Below are positions 27,008 through 36,201 of a DNA stretch of 64,000 nt, in pieces. Source of the stretch: Rhizobium mayense (GTDB lineage Bacteria; Pseudomonadota; Alphaproteobacteria; Rhizobiales; Rhizobiaceae); NCBI RefSeq assembly GCF_030272705.1, contig NZ_JARFYM010000024.1, positions 1 to 64,000 of the forward strand, written 5' to 3'. The position numbers were made by a program, and so were the translations under genes. Positions within the stretch are counted from its first letter, which is position 1. The number at the start of each line of letters is the position of its first letter. A model generated the notes under the pieces. The model was not told where the DNA came from, made no database searches, and saw nothing but the letters and a program-made list of their open reading frames with translations.

Positions 27008-28417
27008 CTACCCCTGTCGTAGCGCTGTAACGATCGCGTCGGTGCCAAGCCGTGTAAGACACTCCTCCGCCGATTCGCCAGCAACTTTGTTATTCCGCAC
27101 CAGCCTGCTCATATGCATCAATGCAGATTTCAGCTTGTCTTTTCCGATGTAGGCCACTGGCTCGCTCGATGCGGACCCATTTACGACAATGCCATAGCCC
27201 ATTGGCGCACCGACGATGGTGAGACCGGCCGCGACCGGCCGAGCACAGCCCTTGCGGCAGCCGGACAGATGGACTGTTAGCGAGCTGTCAAGCAGTTCCG
27301 GAGCTGTGTCGAGAAGCTCCGCGGCTGCGGACTTCGTTGCGTAGAAAGCGGAAGCACACGCCCCTGCTCCGGAACAGACGTCTATGTGGTTTAGCGGATC
27401 GTCCGCCTCCGTGCGAAAACCGCAGACGGCTGCTGCCAACTGCGCCTCTCTCGCTGCTTGGACATAGAGACCCAGCACCAAGATGGCATGTTCCGGAGCG
27501 GTGCGGATTTCGGTTGCTCCGGCAGCCTCGGCAATGGCGAGAAAGCGGAGAACGTCGCTCGCATGGATTTGCCCGAAGGACGGGCGCAGGCCGAGCGCGA
27601 GACCATCGCCGATGGGATGGATGCCGACCGGCGAAACATACTTGTCGGCTATGCCGAGTGCGCTGATTTCCGGCGATTGAAGCTCCATTCGCAGTCTGTC
27701 CGCGTCGAGATCGCGGCCTCGTGCGCGCGGCCCGAGACGCGCAAGCGTTTTCAGAAGCCCGATGACGGCCGGTATGAATTGTTCGGCAGAGAGCGATGCG
27801 AGAACCTTCGCCGTCTGCGCCGTACCGCCTATGGCAAGAACCCATGTGGTCGAACCGTCAGCGGTTCTTCTCGCTCTCAGCCGAATATCCGCTGAAATCG
27901 CATCCAGGTTCAGCCGCCCGCCGGAATCGATGATGATGGTCAGCTTGGGTGCCAATACCGGCTGAGGATCGAGCGCGGCGATCTGCTGGCGAAGCCGTGT
28001 GGCTAACTCGCGGCCATCGGCGATTTCCAGCGGGTCCAATCCGCTGTGCGGCGGGATCTCTATTGTGACGCCGGTTTCAGGGACTATACCGGCACGATCG
28101 ATGTCCGCGGCAAGTCCGGTCATGCTTTCCGCAGTCATGCCGCGCAGTTGAAGATTGCCGCGCGCCGTGATTTCGATCAGTCCGTTGCCGTGTCTGTCAG
28201 CCGCCTCGGCAAGCGCTCGGAATTGCCCGATCGTCAGGCCCGGCGTCATCGGACGCAGTCGCACGAGCAGTCCGTCACCAGTGATCATCGGAGCACCGAG
28301 CGATGGGCAAGCGCCGCGGGCCATCGATGGTGCATCCGCAACGCAGGCGACGGCATCGACACCCTCTCGCGAGGAGATATCGCGCTCTTCGATCAATTGC
28401 CTGTCGGCCTGTGCCAT
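27008..28417 (-). CDS. cobG: precorrin-3B synthase CobG
   Basis: Oxygen-dependent mono-oxygenase of about 469 residues that hydroxylates precorrin-3A and forms the gamma-lactone. It belongs to the sulfite/nitrite reductase fold with two ferredoxin-like half-domains. The Fe-S ligands are visible as CSGAGACASAF and HLSGCRKGCARP near residues 330-385. Its presence marks the aerobic pathway. The ATG at 28417 has GGAAGGA seven bases upstream; an ATG at 28441 and a TTG at 28453 are weaker choices. Confidence 0.9.
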   Translation of the reverse strand: MAQADRQLIEERDISSREGVDAVACVADAPSMARGACPSLGAPMITGDGLLVRLRPMTPGLTIGQFRALAEAADRHGNGLIEITARGNLQLRGMTAESMTGLAADIDRAGIVPETGVTIEIPPHSGLDPLEIADGRELATRLRQQIAALDPQPVLAPKLTIIIDSGGRLNLDAISADIRLRARRTADGSTTWVLAIGGTAQTAKVLASLSAEQFIPAVIGLLKTLARLGPRARGRDLDADRLRMELQSPEISALGIADKYVSPVGIHPIGDGLALGLRPSFGQIHASDVLRFLAIAEAAGATEIRTAPEHAILVLGLYVQAAREAQLAAAVCGFRTEADDPLNHIDVCSGAGACASAFYATKSAAAELLDTAPELLDSSLTVHLSGCRKGCARPVAAGLTIVGAPMGYGIVVNGSASSEPVAYIGKDKLKSALMHMSRLVRNNKVAGESAEECLTRLGTDAIVTALRQG

Positions 28418-28494
28418 AAGACCATCCTTCCCGAAGGACATGTCCTTACACAATCCTCATCGGCGGGCAAACAATTTGGCGGCGGCACAGTGCC

Positions 28495-29277
28495 TCACGC
28501 CTGGTCGTCGAAATCTGAGCCTTTGCGCAGCAGATAGATATCCATGATCCAGCCATGCTTCGCCCGCGCTTCCGTCCGCGTCGCCACGATACAGTCAGAC
28601 ACATCGGCAAGGCGGCCGGCAATGGTGATTTCATCCTCGGTGCCGAGATAGGCACCCCAATAGATGTAGGCATCGGGATCATCGATCTTGCTGAAAGCCA
28701 GCTCGCCGTCGAGCATGACGACGGCGGTTTCAACAATACCCGGAAAACTCTCGGTTAGTCGGCGGCCCGTGGTGATCTGCACCGGCTTTCCGACGAGGTT
28801 GAGCGGAATGCGATGGCTCGCCGTCAGAGCCTGGATGCTGGTGATTCCAGGCATGACGCTGTAGTCGAGGGCGACACGGTCCCGCGCCCTGACCCGCTCG
28901 ATGATGCGGATTGTGCTGTCGTAGAGGCTGGGATCGCCCCAGACAAGGAAGGCACCGCTTCCCTCTTCCGTCAAATGATCCTGGAACAGCCGCTCATAAG
29001 TCGACGAAATTTGCGCATGCCAGTCGTCAACGCTTTGGACGTAGCTGCGGTCGGCCGTCTGACGCACCGGCACGGCATAGTCGACGAAGCGGATGGCCAT
29101 GTTCGTAACATAGCGCTGGCAGATATCTTTCCGGACGTCGGCAAGCTCGGCCTTGGCCGCACCTTTGCTGGGAATGAAGATGACATCCACCTTGTTCAGC
29201 GTGTTGATCGCCTGAACGGTGAGGTGCTCGGGATTTCCCGTTCCGATGCCGACTATGTAGATGTGTCTCATTTCCAC
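28495..29277 (-). CDS. cobF: precorrin-6A synthase (deacetylating) CobF
   Basis: Methylase of 260 residues (or 258 from the ATG at 29271) that methylates C-1 and extrudes acetate from precorrin-5. It has IYIVGIGTGNPEHLTVQAI, the long insert specific to CobF (YVTNMAIRFVDYAVPVRQ), FLVWGDPSLYDSTIRIIERV and VMPGITSIQALTASHRIPLN. CobF is restricted to the aerobic pathway, in agreement with CobG. It is the first gene of the reverse cob run; no cobalamin riboswitch is recognisable in the 85 bp upstream. Confidence 0.92.
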   Translation of the reverse strand: MEMRHIYIVGIGTGNPEHLTVQAINTLNKVDVIFIPSKGAAKAELADVRKDICQRYVTNMAIRFVDYAVPVRQTADRSYVQSVDDWHAQISSTYERLFQDHLTEEGSGAFLVWGDPSLYDSTIRIIERVRARDRVALDYSVMPGITSIQALTASHRIPLNLVGKPVQITTGRRLTESFPGIVETAVVMLDGELAFSKIDDPDAYIYWGAYLGTEDEITIAGRLADVSDCIVATRTEARAKHGWIMDIYLLRKGSDFDDQA

Positions 29278-29362
29278 GCCCTCGTTCTTCCGGCTGTTTG
29301 CCGGAAGCAGGGGGCTATTTCAAGTGCTGAAGCATTCGGTGCTGGTTCCAGGCGACGTATCT

Positions 29363-30346
29363 CTAAACGAGCTTTTGTCGCCCATAGAGCAGCAGCATGC
29401 AGATAATGACGACGCCATAGATGAGCTGCCGTCCGGCTTCTTCGATCTGCATGACGGACAATATGGATTGCAGAAGGGTAATCAGGATGACGCCGGCGAC
29501 GGTTCCGAGATACGATCCTTTGCCGCCAAGCACATGGGTTCCACCAAGAACGACCGCCGCAATCGACGGCAACAGATAGGCGTCGCCCATCGATTGGGAG
29601 GCCTTGGACGCATAGCCGGCCAACAGCACTCCGCCGAGAGCGCTGAGGGAGCCTGAAATGACGAACGCCAGCAAAGTGATGCGGCGCGTGTCGATTCCCG
29701 ACATATAGGCGGCTCTCTCCCGGTTTCCGATCGCATACAGCGAACGGCCGAATGTGGTCCTGACAAGCAGGAAAACGGCCAGGATACCGACAACCAGCCA
29801 AACGATCACACCATTCGGAATCGGGGGTATGACATAGCCGGTCGCGAGAAAACGCATCGCGGGAGATGCGGAGTCTTGCGGCGCAAAACCTCCGGTATAG
29901 ACGACCATCAAGCCCTGCACGACCGCGTTCGTCGCGAGCGTGATGATCATCGATGGAATGCGCAGATAGGCGACCGCAAGGCCATTGACCGCGCCGATCA
30001 CCGCACCGCACACGATCCCGAACGGAATGGCGAAGAACGATCCAAAACTGCCGTAGGCGGTTGCCGCGCAAGCCATCATCGCTCCGGCGGCGACGACCCA
30101 GGGAACCGAGAGGTCGATCTGCCCGATGAGAATGACCATCATCATGCCGGTTGCGATGACGCCGAGAAACGACGCGACCTTCAACTGTTGCAGCAGATAG
30201 TCAGGCGACAGGAAATTCGACGAATAGATGGAGCCGCCAAGAAGCAGGAGCAGGATGCAGCCGAAGGCAATTGCCACCGCCGGATCGACGCGGCGCAAGC
30301 GCGCGGGTATGCCGGACCGCTGCATGAGGGATACATCATCGCTCAT
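29363..30346 (-). CDS. sugar ABC transporter permease (RbsC class)
   Basis: Inner-membrane permease of 327 residues with about nine or ten hydrophobic segments, of the ribose/galactofuranose BPD-transp-2 family. Typical stretches are GQIDLSVPWVVAAGAMMA, GLAVAYLRIPSMIITLATNAVVQG, GRSLYAIGNRERAAYMSGIDTRR (cytoplasmic coupling loop) and LPSIAAVVLGGTHVLGGKGSYLGT. GGAGTGG precedes the ATG at 30346, and the start overlaps the stop of the preceding permease. It is the last gene of a four-gene importer operon. Confidence 0.9.
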   Translation of the reverse strand: MSDDVSLMQRSGIPARLRRVDPAVAIAFGCILLLLLGGSIYSSNFLSPDYLLQQLKVASFLGVIATGMMMVILIGQIDLSVPWVVAAGAMMACAATAYGSFGSFFAIPFGIVCGAVIGAVNGLAVAYLRIPSMIITLATNAVVQGLMVVYTGGFAPQDSASPAMRFLATGYVIPPIPNGVIVWLVVGILAVFLLVRTTFGRSLYAIGNRERAAYMSGIDTRRITLLAFVISGSLSALGGVLLAGYASKASQSMGDAYLLPSIAAVVLGGTHVLGGKGSYLGTVAGVILITLLQSILSVMQIEEAGRQLIYGVVIICMLLLYGRQKLV

Positions 30347-31338
30347 TGAAACCACTCCAGACGATTGCGAACCCGCGCCAAGCCCATGCTACCTATGCTG
30401 ATCGCCAGCATCAGCACGATGCCCTGGAACAGCGGTTGCCAGAGGGGATCGAGATCGAAGACGAACAGGAGGTCGCCGATCGTCCGGAAAGCCAGCGCGC
30501 CGAAAACCGCCCCGACGGCGCCACCTTTCCCACCCGCCAGCGAAACTCCGCCAAGCACCACGGCCGCGATCGAATAAAGCGTGTAGGCATTGCCGCTCGC
30601 GAATGCGGCTTCGCCGGTATAGGAGAAGAAGGTCAGGTAAAGCCCGCCAATCGCCGACATCAATCCCGCCAGTGCATAGGATGCGAATTTGGCACGCTTG
30701 ATCGGCATGCCGGACATATAGGCGGCGTTTTCAGCGGATCCTGCCGCGTAGGCGGCCCGGCCCAGGATCGATCTGCCGAACGGGATCCAGAAGATCAGGA
30801 GGGTTGCCGCAAGCACGACAAGGCTCGCCGGGATGACGCCGAAAAGCTTGGAGGTAAAGGCATCCGCCAGCGTCTCGTTCACCGCACCGCCGGGCGTCGG
30901 ACGCAGCACCAAGGCAAAGCCGAAGAAGATTGCACTTGTCGCGATCGTGGTCACGATCGGCTGCAGCCGTCCGAAGATGATGATCAACCCGTTCAGCATG
31001 CCGCAGGCAAGCCCCGTCAAAAGAACGGCGACAACACCCAAAGCGGTCTGAAACGGCGTTCCGACGACAAGCCATGAGGCGAGACAATTGCACAGGATGA
31101 GGATCATACCGACTGAAAGGTCAATGCCGGCGGTGATGACCACAAAACATTGCGCCATCGCCACGAAAGCCAACAACGCCGCCTTGTTGGAAGCGGTCTG
31201 CACGACATTCGGGGTAAACCCAGCCGGATGGTTCGAGACATAGATTACGAACATGACGACAAAGAGCACCGCTGCCAGCAGCGTCCCCTTGTGTTGCGCA
31301 TACCAGAAGCGCCACTCGCCGTGCGGTATCTCTTTCAT
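30343..31338 (-). CDS. sugar ABC transporter permease (RbsC class)
   Basis: Second permease of the heterodimer, 331 residues. It shows TAGIDLSVGMILILCNCLASW, GLIIIFGRLQPIVTTIATSAIFFGFAL, GRAAYAAGSAENAAYMSGMPIKRAKF and YSIAAVVLGGVSLAGGKGGAVGA, each paralleled in its partner gene. The start ATG overlaps the stop of the ATPase gene by four bases, so the operon is translationally coupled throughout. Confidence 0.9.
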   Translation of the reverse strand: MKEIPHGEWRFWYAQHKGTLLAAVLFVVMFVIYVSNHPAGFTPNVVQTASNKAALLAFVAMAQCFVVITAGIDLSVGMILILCNCLASWLVVGTPFQTALGVVAVLLTGLACGMLNGLIIIFGRLQPIVTTIATSAIFFGFALVLRPTPGGAVNETLADAFTSKLFGVIPASLVVLAATLLIFWIPFGRSILGRAAYAAGSAENAAYMSGMPIKRAKFASYALAGLMSAIGGLYLTFFSYTGEAAFASGNAYTLYSIAAVVLGGVSLAGGKGGAVGAVFGALAFRTIGDLLFVFDLDPLWQPLFQGIVLMLAISIGSMGLARVRNRLEWFQ

Positions 31339-32873
31339 TGGCCGACCTTCTGTTCTGTCAGGTGTGCGCCGATGTTCAACGCACTGCCAATCAATTCCCG
31401 TTCATTGATGTCGGAACCTTCCAGCACGCGGACGATCTTGCCGTCGTACATGACCAGTACCCGGTCACAGCAGCCGATCAGTTCGTCATAGTCGGTGGAA
31501 TAGAAGATGAGCGCGACGCCGGCTTCCGCAAGCTCGCGGAGCAGGACGTAGATTTCCTGCTTGGTGCCGACATCGATGCCGCGCGTCGGGTCGTTCAGCA
31601 GAACGATCTTCGGCCGGTTCATCAGCCACTTGGCGATGACGACCTTCTGCTGATTGCCGCCGGAGAGGGCTCCGACCGGCATGTCGATCGTCGCTGCCTT
31701 GATCGCCAGCAGCTTGAGGAGTTCGTCGATCCGCTCCGCCTCGGCCGCGCGATCGATCACGCCCCTGTTGGACACGCTGTCGAGGGCCGCGATCGAAAGA
31801 TTTTCGCGCACGGTCATGGGCAGCATGAGGCCTTCGGTCTTTCGGTCTTCCGGGATAAGCGCGATCGAGGTCTCGGCGGATTTTGCCTGTTTCGGACTTT
31901 TCATCGTCACGCTTCGGCCAGCAATCTGTACATCGCCCCTGACGTCGCGCAGCACGCCGAACAGCGACAAGAGCAGTTCCCGTTGCCCCTGCCCGTCCAG
32001 ACCGCCGAGCCCGACGATTTCGCCGGGCCTGACATCGAAGCTGATGCCGGAGAGCCGGCTACCCCAGGAAAGGTTCCGGCACGCGAGGATTGGGGCAAGC
32101 GTCTTCTCAGGAGGATACTTCGGCGGAAATACGCTGGTATACTCGCGTCCGATCATCAACTCGATCACCTGATGATCGCTTTTCGTCCCGGCTGGATAGG
32201 ATTCGATACTGCGTCCGTTGCGGAAGACGGTGCATTCATCCGCCAGTTGGGCAATCTCATGCATGCGGTGCGAAATGTAGATAAGCGCCATGCCCTCCGC
32301 GCGCAGCCGCTTCAGCACGCTGAAAACTTTTTCGACGTCGGGTTGCGTCAAGGCCGAAGTTGCCTCGTCGAGGATCATGATCCGCGGTTTACGGGCAAGC
32401 GCCTTGGCAATCTCGACCATCTGGCAACGCGAGAGCGGCAGGTCTTTGACCAGCGAGGAAGGGTGGATATCGGAAGCTCCGGCGCGCGCCAGTGCTTCTT
32501 CAGCGATCAATCTCTGCCTGCGGCGGTCGATCATCCCGAAACGCAGCGGCGGATTGCTGATGACGATGTTGTCCGCAACGGACAGATCCGGAATCAGCGA
32601 CAGTTCCTGGAAGACGCAGACGATGCCCGCACTGTTTGCCGTGGCAGGTGTCGCGAAAGACACCTCCTTGCCGTCGAACACCATCCGGCCTTCGTCGGCC
32701 GCCACGACACCCGCCATGATCTTGATAAGGGTCGATTTGCCCGCACCATTTTCGCCGAGAACGGCGTGGATGGCTCCCGGCCGAATGGCGATGTTGGCCT
32801 CTTTCAGCGCGACGACACCGCCATAGCGCTTGGATATGCCTTCCATCCGGAAAAACGGTTCGGATAAACTCAC
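31335..32873 (-). CDS. sugar ABC transporter ATP-binding protein (two NBDs, RbsA class)
   Basis: Tandem ATPase of 512 residues that energises import. The first domain has Walker A GENGAGKST and LPLSRCQMVEIAKAL with Walker B IMILDEATSAL. The second has signature LSGGNQQKVVIAKWL and IVLLNDPTRGIDVGTKQE; as usual in this class the second Walker A is degenerate. The first domain's signature LSRCQ departs from LSxGQ, also common in the family. The start is a GTG with GGGAGG eight bases upstream; the frame runs 25 codons further back without a site. Confidence 0.9.
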   Translation of the reverse strand: MSLSEPFFRMEGISKRYGGVVALKEANIAIRPGAIHAVLGENGAGKSTLIKIMAGVVAADEGRMVFDGKEVSFATPATANSAGIVCVFQELSLIPDLSVADNIVISNPPLRFGMIDRRRQRLIAEEALARAGASDIHPSSLVKDLPLSRCQMVEIAKALARKPRIMILDEATSALTQPDVEKVFSVLKRLRAEGMALIYISHRMHEIAQLADECTVFRNGRSIESYPAGTKSDHQVIELMIGREYTSVFPPKYPPEKTLAPILACRNLSWGSRLSGISFDVRPGEIVGLGGLDGQGQRELLLSLFGVLRDVRGDVQIAGRSVTMKSPKQAKSAETSIALIPEDRKTEGLMLPMTVRENLSIAALDSVSNRGVIDRAAEAERIDELLKLLAIKAATIDMPVGALSGGNQQKVVIAKWLMNRPKIVLLNDPTRGIDVGTKQEIYVLLRELAEAGVALIFYSTDYDELIGCCDRVLVMYDGKIVRVLEGSDINERELIGSALNIGAHLTEQKVGQ

Positions 32874-32954
32874 GCGCCCAACCTCCCATCGGGTGCCGCA
32901 AGAACGAGACTGCGGACGCGAAGGTCCGCAGTCAAGCGTCGGAATCAAAGGGAA

Positions 32955-34094
32955 TTATTGATTTTCCTTCGTCTGCCCCATGATTTCCTGAGCCGTGAAA
33001 TTGATGCCGCAAGTCGGGAAGGAATTGCCGACAAAGAAGTTGTCGGACTGCTTGGGATAAAAATCCTGGCCTTCCTTGAAATCCGGATCAGAGACCAGAG
33101 CCGTCGGCAGCTTCACTGCCTGGGGTATGACCTGACCTTCCAGAGCGGCGATCGCGGTCTTGATGGCAACCGCAACCTGAGCCGGTCCGGTTCCCGCGGA
33201 TGCACATTTCAGGCCATCACCCGAATGCGAAGCGCAAAGCTTGCGAAAGCCGTTTTCCGTCTCGCCGCCGAAGGGCACGAAGGGATGCTTAGCATCCATC
33301 ATTGCCTGCACGACGCCGGTATCGCCACCCTGCGCGGTGATACCGTCGAAGGGACCATTGGTCGCGATCGCATCGGCAGTCGCCTTCTGCGCAACGCCGT
33401 CATCCCATTTGCCGACGACTTCTGTCACATTGAACTTCTTGCCGGACGCGCTCAGTGTCTCTTTAATGCCATTGTGCCGATCGGTGTCGACGGAGGTACC
33501 GGCAACCCCACGTACCTCGAGAACCTTGCCGCCGTTGGGCATGTGCTTCACAAGCCAGTCACCCCAGATGACACCGAGACCCTTTTGATCGACATTGACG
33601 TTGATGGCGTCTTTCGTGTCGAGCGTGTTGTCAAAGGCGACCAGGATGACGCCCGCTTCCTTGGCGCGTTTGATGACCGGGCCAAAAGCGGTCGGGTTTT
33701 GCGCGTCCACGACAATCGCATCGTAGCCTGCGTCGATGAAATTATTGATTGCCGATATCTGGGCAGGGACATCTTCGCCCGTCGATACGACCTTGAATTC
33801 CTTCAGCTTGGCGGCAACATCAGGTTGTGCCGCATAAGCCTTCGCCGTCTGCACCATCTGGATGCGCCAGGTATTGGCGATATAGCCGTTGGCAAGCGCT
33901 ATCCGATAGGGTCCCTTCTTTTGGGGATACTGAAGAAACACTGTATCGGCTGCCCAGGGCGTCATGCATTTCGGATCGCCCGCAGGCCCGGACACGACTT
34001 TTGGTTCCGCATAAGCCGCGCCGGCAAGCAGCGTCATAAGCGGTACGGAAAACACAGCGATCCGGGCGGATCTTGCTTTGATTGCTTTCAGCAT
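32955..34094 (-). CDS. sugar ABC transporter substrate-binding protein
   Basis: Periplasmic binding protein of 379 residues, type-1 (ribose-like) fold. The signal peptide covers residues 1-30, ending GAAYA-E. The mature protein has YRIALANGYIANTWRIQM, AINNFIDAGYDAIVVDAQNP, and ILVAFDNTLDTKDAINVNVDQKGLG. Cysteines after PAGDPK and near the C-terminus could form disulfides. AGGAGG lies upstream of ATG 34094. It is first in the importer operon and faces a LacI regulator across a region with two operators. The sugar is unknown. Confidence 0.88.
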   Translation of the reverse strand: MLKAIKARSARIAVFSVPLMTLLAGAAYAEPKVVSGPAGDPKCMTPWAADTVFLQYPQKKGPYRIALANGYIANTWRIQMVQTAKAYAAQPDVAAKLKEFKVVSTGEDVPAQISAINNFIDAGYDAIVVDAQNPTAFGPVIKRAKEAGVILVAFDNTLDTKDAINVNVDQKGLGVIWGDWLVKHMPNGGKVLEVRGVAGTSVDTDRHNGIKETLSASGKKFNVTEVVGKWDDGVAQKATADAIATNGPFDGITAQGGDTGVVQAMMDAKHPFVPFGGETENGFRKLCASHSGDGLKCASAGTGPAQVAVAIKTAIAALEGQVIPQAVKLPTALVSDPDFKEGQDFYPKQSDNFFVGNSFPTCGINFTAQEIMGQTKENQ

Positions 34095-34206
34095 AGAAGT
34101 CCTCCTCCTTGGGCGGATCGATCCACCCCTTCTATTTTTGATCGGCATGATTGCATCCGGAAAGGCTCCATCCCATCCTTTCCGAATTTCTCGGAGCGTA
34201 ACATAG

Positions 34207-34245
34207 TTGACAGCGCTGTCAAATTACAATTGCTAGCGCTGTCAA
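34207..34245. promoter_or_regulatory. twin LacI-type operators between importer and regulator
   Basis: TTGACAGCGCTGTCAA (34207-34222) is a perfect 16-bp palindrome with the AGCGCT core typical of LacI-family sites. TTGCTAGCGCTGTCAA (34230-34245) is a second copy, centred 23 bp away and less perfect on the left. ATAGTTGACAGCGCT and AGCGCTGTCAACTAT also form a 15-bp inverted pair spanning both. Confidence 0.75.
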
Positions 34246-34313
34246 CTATGGAGTATCTATAGATATTCTTTGTCTCTCGGAAATCGAAAGCAACAACGAC
34301 TGAAACGTTACTT

Positions 34314-35318
34314 ATGCGCCGAATAACACTGGATGATGTGGCAAACCTCGCTGGCGTCAGCCCGATCACTGTATCCCGCGTTCTGAGGAAGCCGGGGGCA
34401 GTGTCGGAAGGATTGCGCCTGCGCGTCCATGCAGCGGTGAACGAACTCGGTTATGTGCCGAATGTCGCTGCGAGCAGGCTCGCCTCATCGCGCACGCATA
34501 CGATCGGCGTGATCGTGCCGACCCTCTACAATGTCATCTTCGCCGAATACCTTTTTGCGCTACACGAGGTTCTGATCGACGCCGGTTTCCAGGTATTGGT
34601 CGTCAACAGCCGCTATTCCGAGATCGAGGAAGAGAACGCCATCAAAGTGCTGCTCGGACAAAAGGTCGAAGCGATCATCATCGCCGGTATCCACCATACG
34701 GCGCTATCGAGGCAGCTTCTCAGTCAGGCAAACCTTCCGGTCGTCGAAACCTTCGAGCTCTCTGACTCCCCGATAAATCTCAACATCGGGATGTCGCAGG
34801 AACATGCCGGCTACGTGGCCACCCGCCATCTCATTCAGCGCGGCTTTCGTCGGATTGCGTTTCTGACCGGCAATCTCGATCATCGCGCGCAATCGCGCTT
34901 CGACGGATATCATAGAGCGATGCGAGAAGCCGACATACCAACCTCGGAAATCATCGCCGAGAAGCCGCGGCACAGTTCTGTTGCGCTGGGATCGGAACTC
35001 TTCGCCACGGCGCATGAACGCGGAAATGTTCCGGAAGCCATATTCTGCACCGATGATAATCTGGCTCTCGGCGCGATGCAGGAGTGTCGCAAGCGCGGCA
35101 TCCGGGTGCCGGACGATATATCGATCATGGGATTTCATGATCTCGAATTCGCGGCATGCGTCTCGCCGTCGCTTTCCTCGATCGCAACACGACGCTATGA
35201 AACCGGAAAGCTTGCGGCGGAGAAGGTTCTCTCGGCACTGGAAGCCGGGGCGAAGCCCGACGCGGAGCAGATAGACCTTGGATTTGAGCTGCTGCCGCGC
35301 CAGAGCACCAGTGCCTGA
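34314..35318 (+). CDS. LacI-family regulator of the sugar importer
   Basis: LacI/GalR repressor of 334 residues. The HTH is ITLDDVANLAGVSPITVSRVLRKPGAVSE (about 4-32), with the hinge VAASRLASSRTHTIGVIVP after it. The sensor domain shows IFCTDDNLALGAMQECRKRGIRVPDDISIMGFHDLEFA, the classic family stretch. It diverges from the binding-protein gene and should bind the two AGCGCT-type sites between them. The effector is presumably the transported sugar or its derivative. Confidence 0.9.
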   Translation: MRRITLDDVANLAGVSPITVSRVLRKPGAVSEGLRLRVHAAVNELGYVPNVAASRLASSRTHTIGVIVPTLYNVIFAEYLFALHEVLIDAGFQVLVVNSRYSEIEEENAIKVLLGQKVEAIIIAGIHHTALSRQLLSQANLPVVETFELSDSPINLNIGMSQEHAGYVATRHLIQRGFRRIAFLTGNLDHRAQSRFDGYHRAMREADIPTSEIIAEKPRHSSVALGSELFATAHERGNVPEAIFCTDDNLALGAMQECRKRGIRVPDDISIMGFHDLEFAACVSPSLSSIATRRYETGKLAAEKVLSALEAGAKPDAEQIDLGFELLPRQSTSA

Positions 35319-35376
35319 AGGACATACGTCATTTTGCGCCCCTGGCCGTGCACGGTAGCGGAGCCTAGAATCATCC

Positions 35377-36201
35377 CTATCCCTTTACAGCTCCCGCGGC
35401 CATCGAGCCCGAAATCTGGCGATACATAAGGAGACCGAGAAAAACCGGGGGCAGCGCGCCGAGCATCATCACCGCGGAGGCTGTGCCCCATTGAACGCCG
35501 CCGCCGCTTGCCGCGAAGAAGAACGACGCGCCGACCGTCATCGGCACTGCCTTGTTCGTCGTCAGCATCAGACCAAAGAGGAACTCGTTCCAGGCGGTGA
35601 TAAAGCCGAAGATGAAGGTCGTGACCAGCGCCGGGCGCACGACAGGCCTGATAATGCTGATCATGATCCGCCAGGAATTTGCACCGTCCACTCTCGCGGC
35701 CTCGTCCAGTTCCAGCGGCACATCGGAAATTGCGTTGACGAGAATGACAAGCGCCAGCGGCGTGTTGACGACGGTGAGGATCAGGCCGAGGCCGAGCCGG
35801 GTATCGAGCAGGCCAAGCCATTGATACATCATGTAGAGCGGGATCGCGAAGATGATCAGTGGCACAGCGCGCAAATTGACAACGATAGGCAATAAGGTCC
35901 GCTTACCCGCTTCGCTTCGCGCGATCGCATAGGCCGCCGGAAAAGCCAGGAGGATGGCGAGCCCCGTCCCAATCAACGAGGCGACAGTGCTGTTCCAGAG
36001 ATAGGAATAGATGTTGAAGCGATCCGTCTGCGTCAGAACGCGCAGGTAGTTCTCGAGTGTCGGCTGGTTGATCCATAGGCCGGGATTGACGGAGAGCTCG
36101 CGCGCGCTCTTGAACGAGGTAACAAGTGTCACGACGATCGGAAAGTTCATCGCAATGGCGGCAACGGCGAAAACGATCCAGCGCAGGGCGTTCACAAACA
36201 C
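35377..36201 (-). CDS. carbohydrate ABC transporter permease (MalG class)
   Basis: Six-helix permease of 274 residues. The coupling motif is EAARVDGANSWRIMISIIRPVVRPAL at about 185-210, and the C-terminus ends RQISGSMAAGAVKG as in MalG-like proteins. It starts one base after the partner permease ends. With the next two genes it forms a CUT1-type sugar importer lacking a local ATPase; a shared MsmX/UgpC-like ATPase elsewhere would be needed. Confidence 0.88.
   Translation of the reverse strand: MFVNALRWIVFAVAAIAMNFPIVVTLVTSFKSARELSVNPGLWINQPTLENYLRVLTQTDRFNIYSYLWNSTVASLIGTGLAILLAFPAAYAIARSEAGKRTLLPIVVNLRAVPLIIFAIPLYMMYQWLGLLDTRLGLGLILTVVNTPLALVILVNAISDVPLELDEAARVDGANSWRIMISIIRPVVRPALVTTFIFGFITAWNEFLFGLMLTTNKAVPMTVGASFFFAASGGGVQWGTASAVMMLGALPPVFLGLLMYRQISGSMAAGAVKG

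Noticed and set aside
29278..29362. Possible cobalamin riboswitch upstream of cobF
   Set aside because: Only 85 bp are available and no B12-box-like sequence was recognised.
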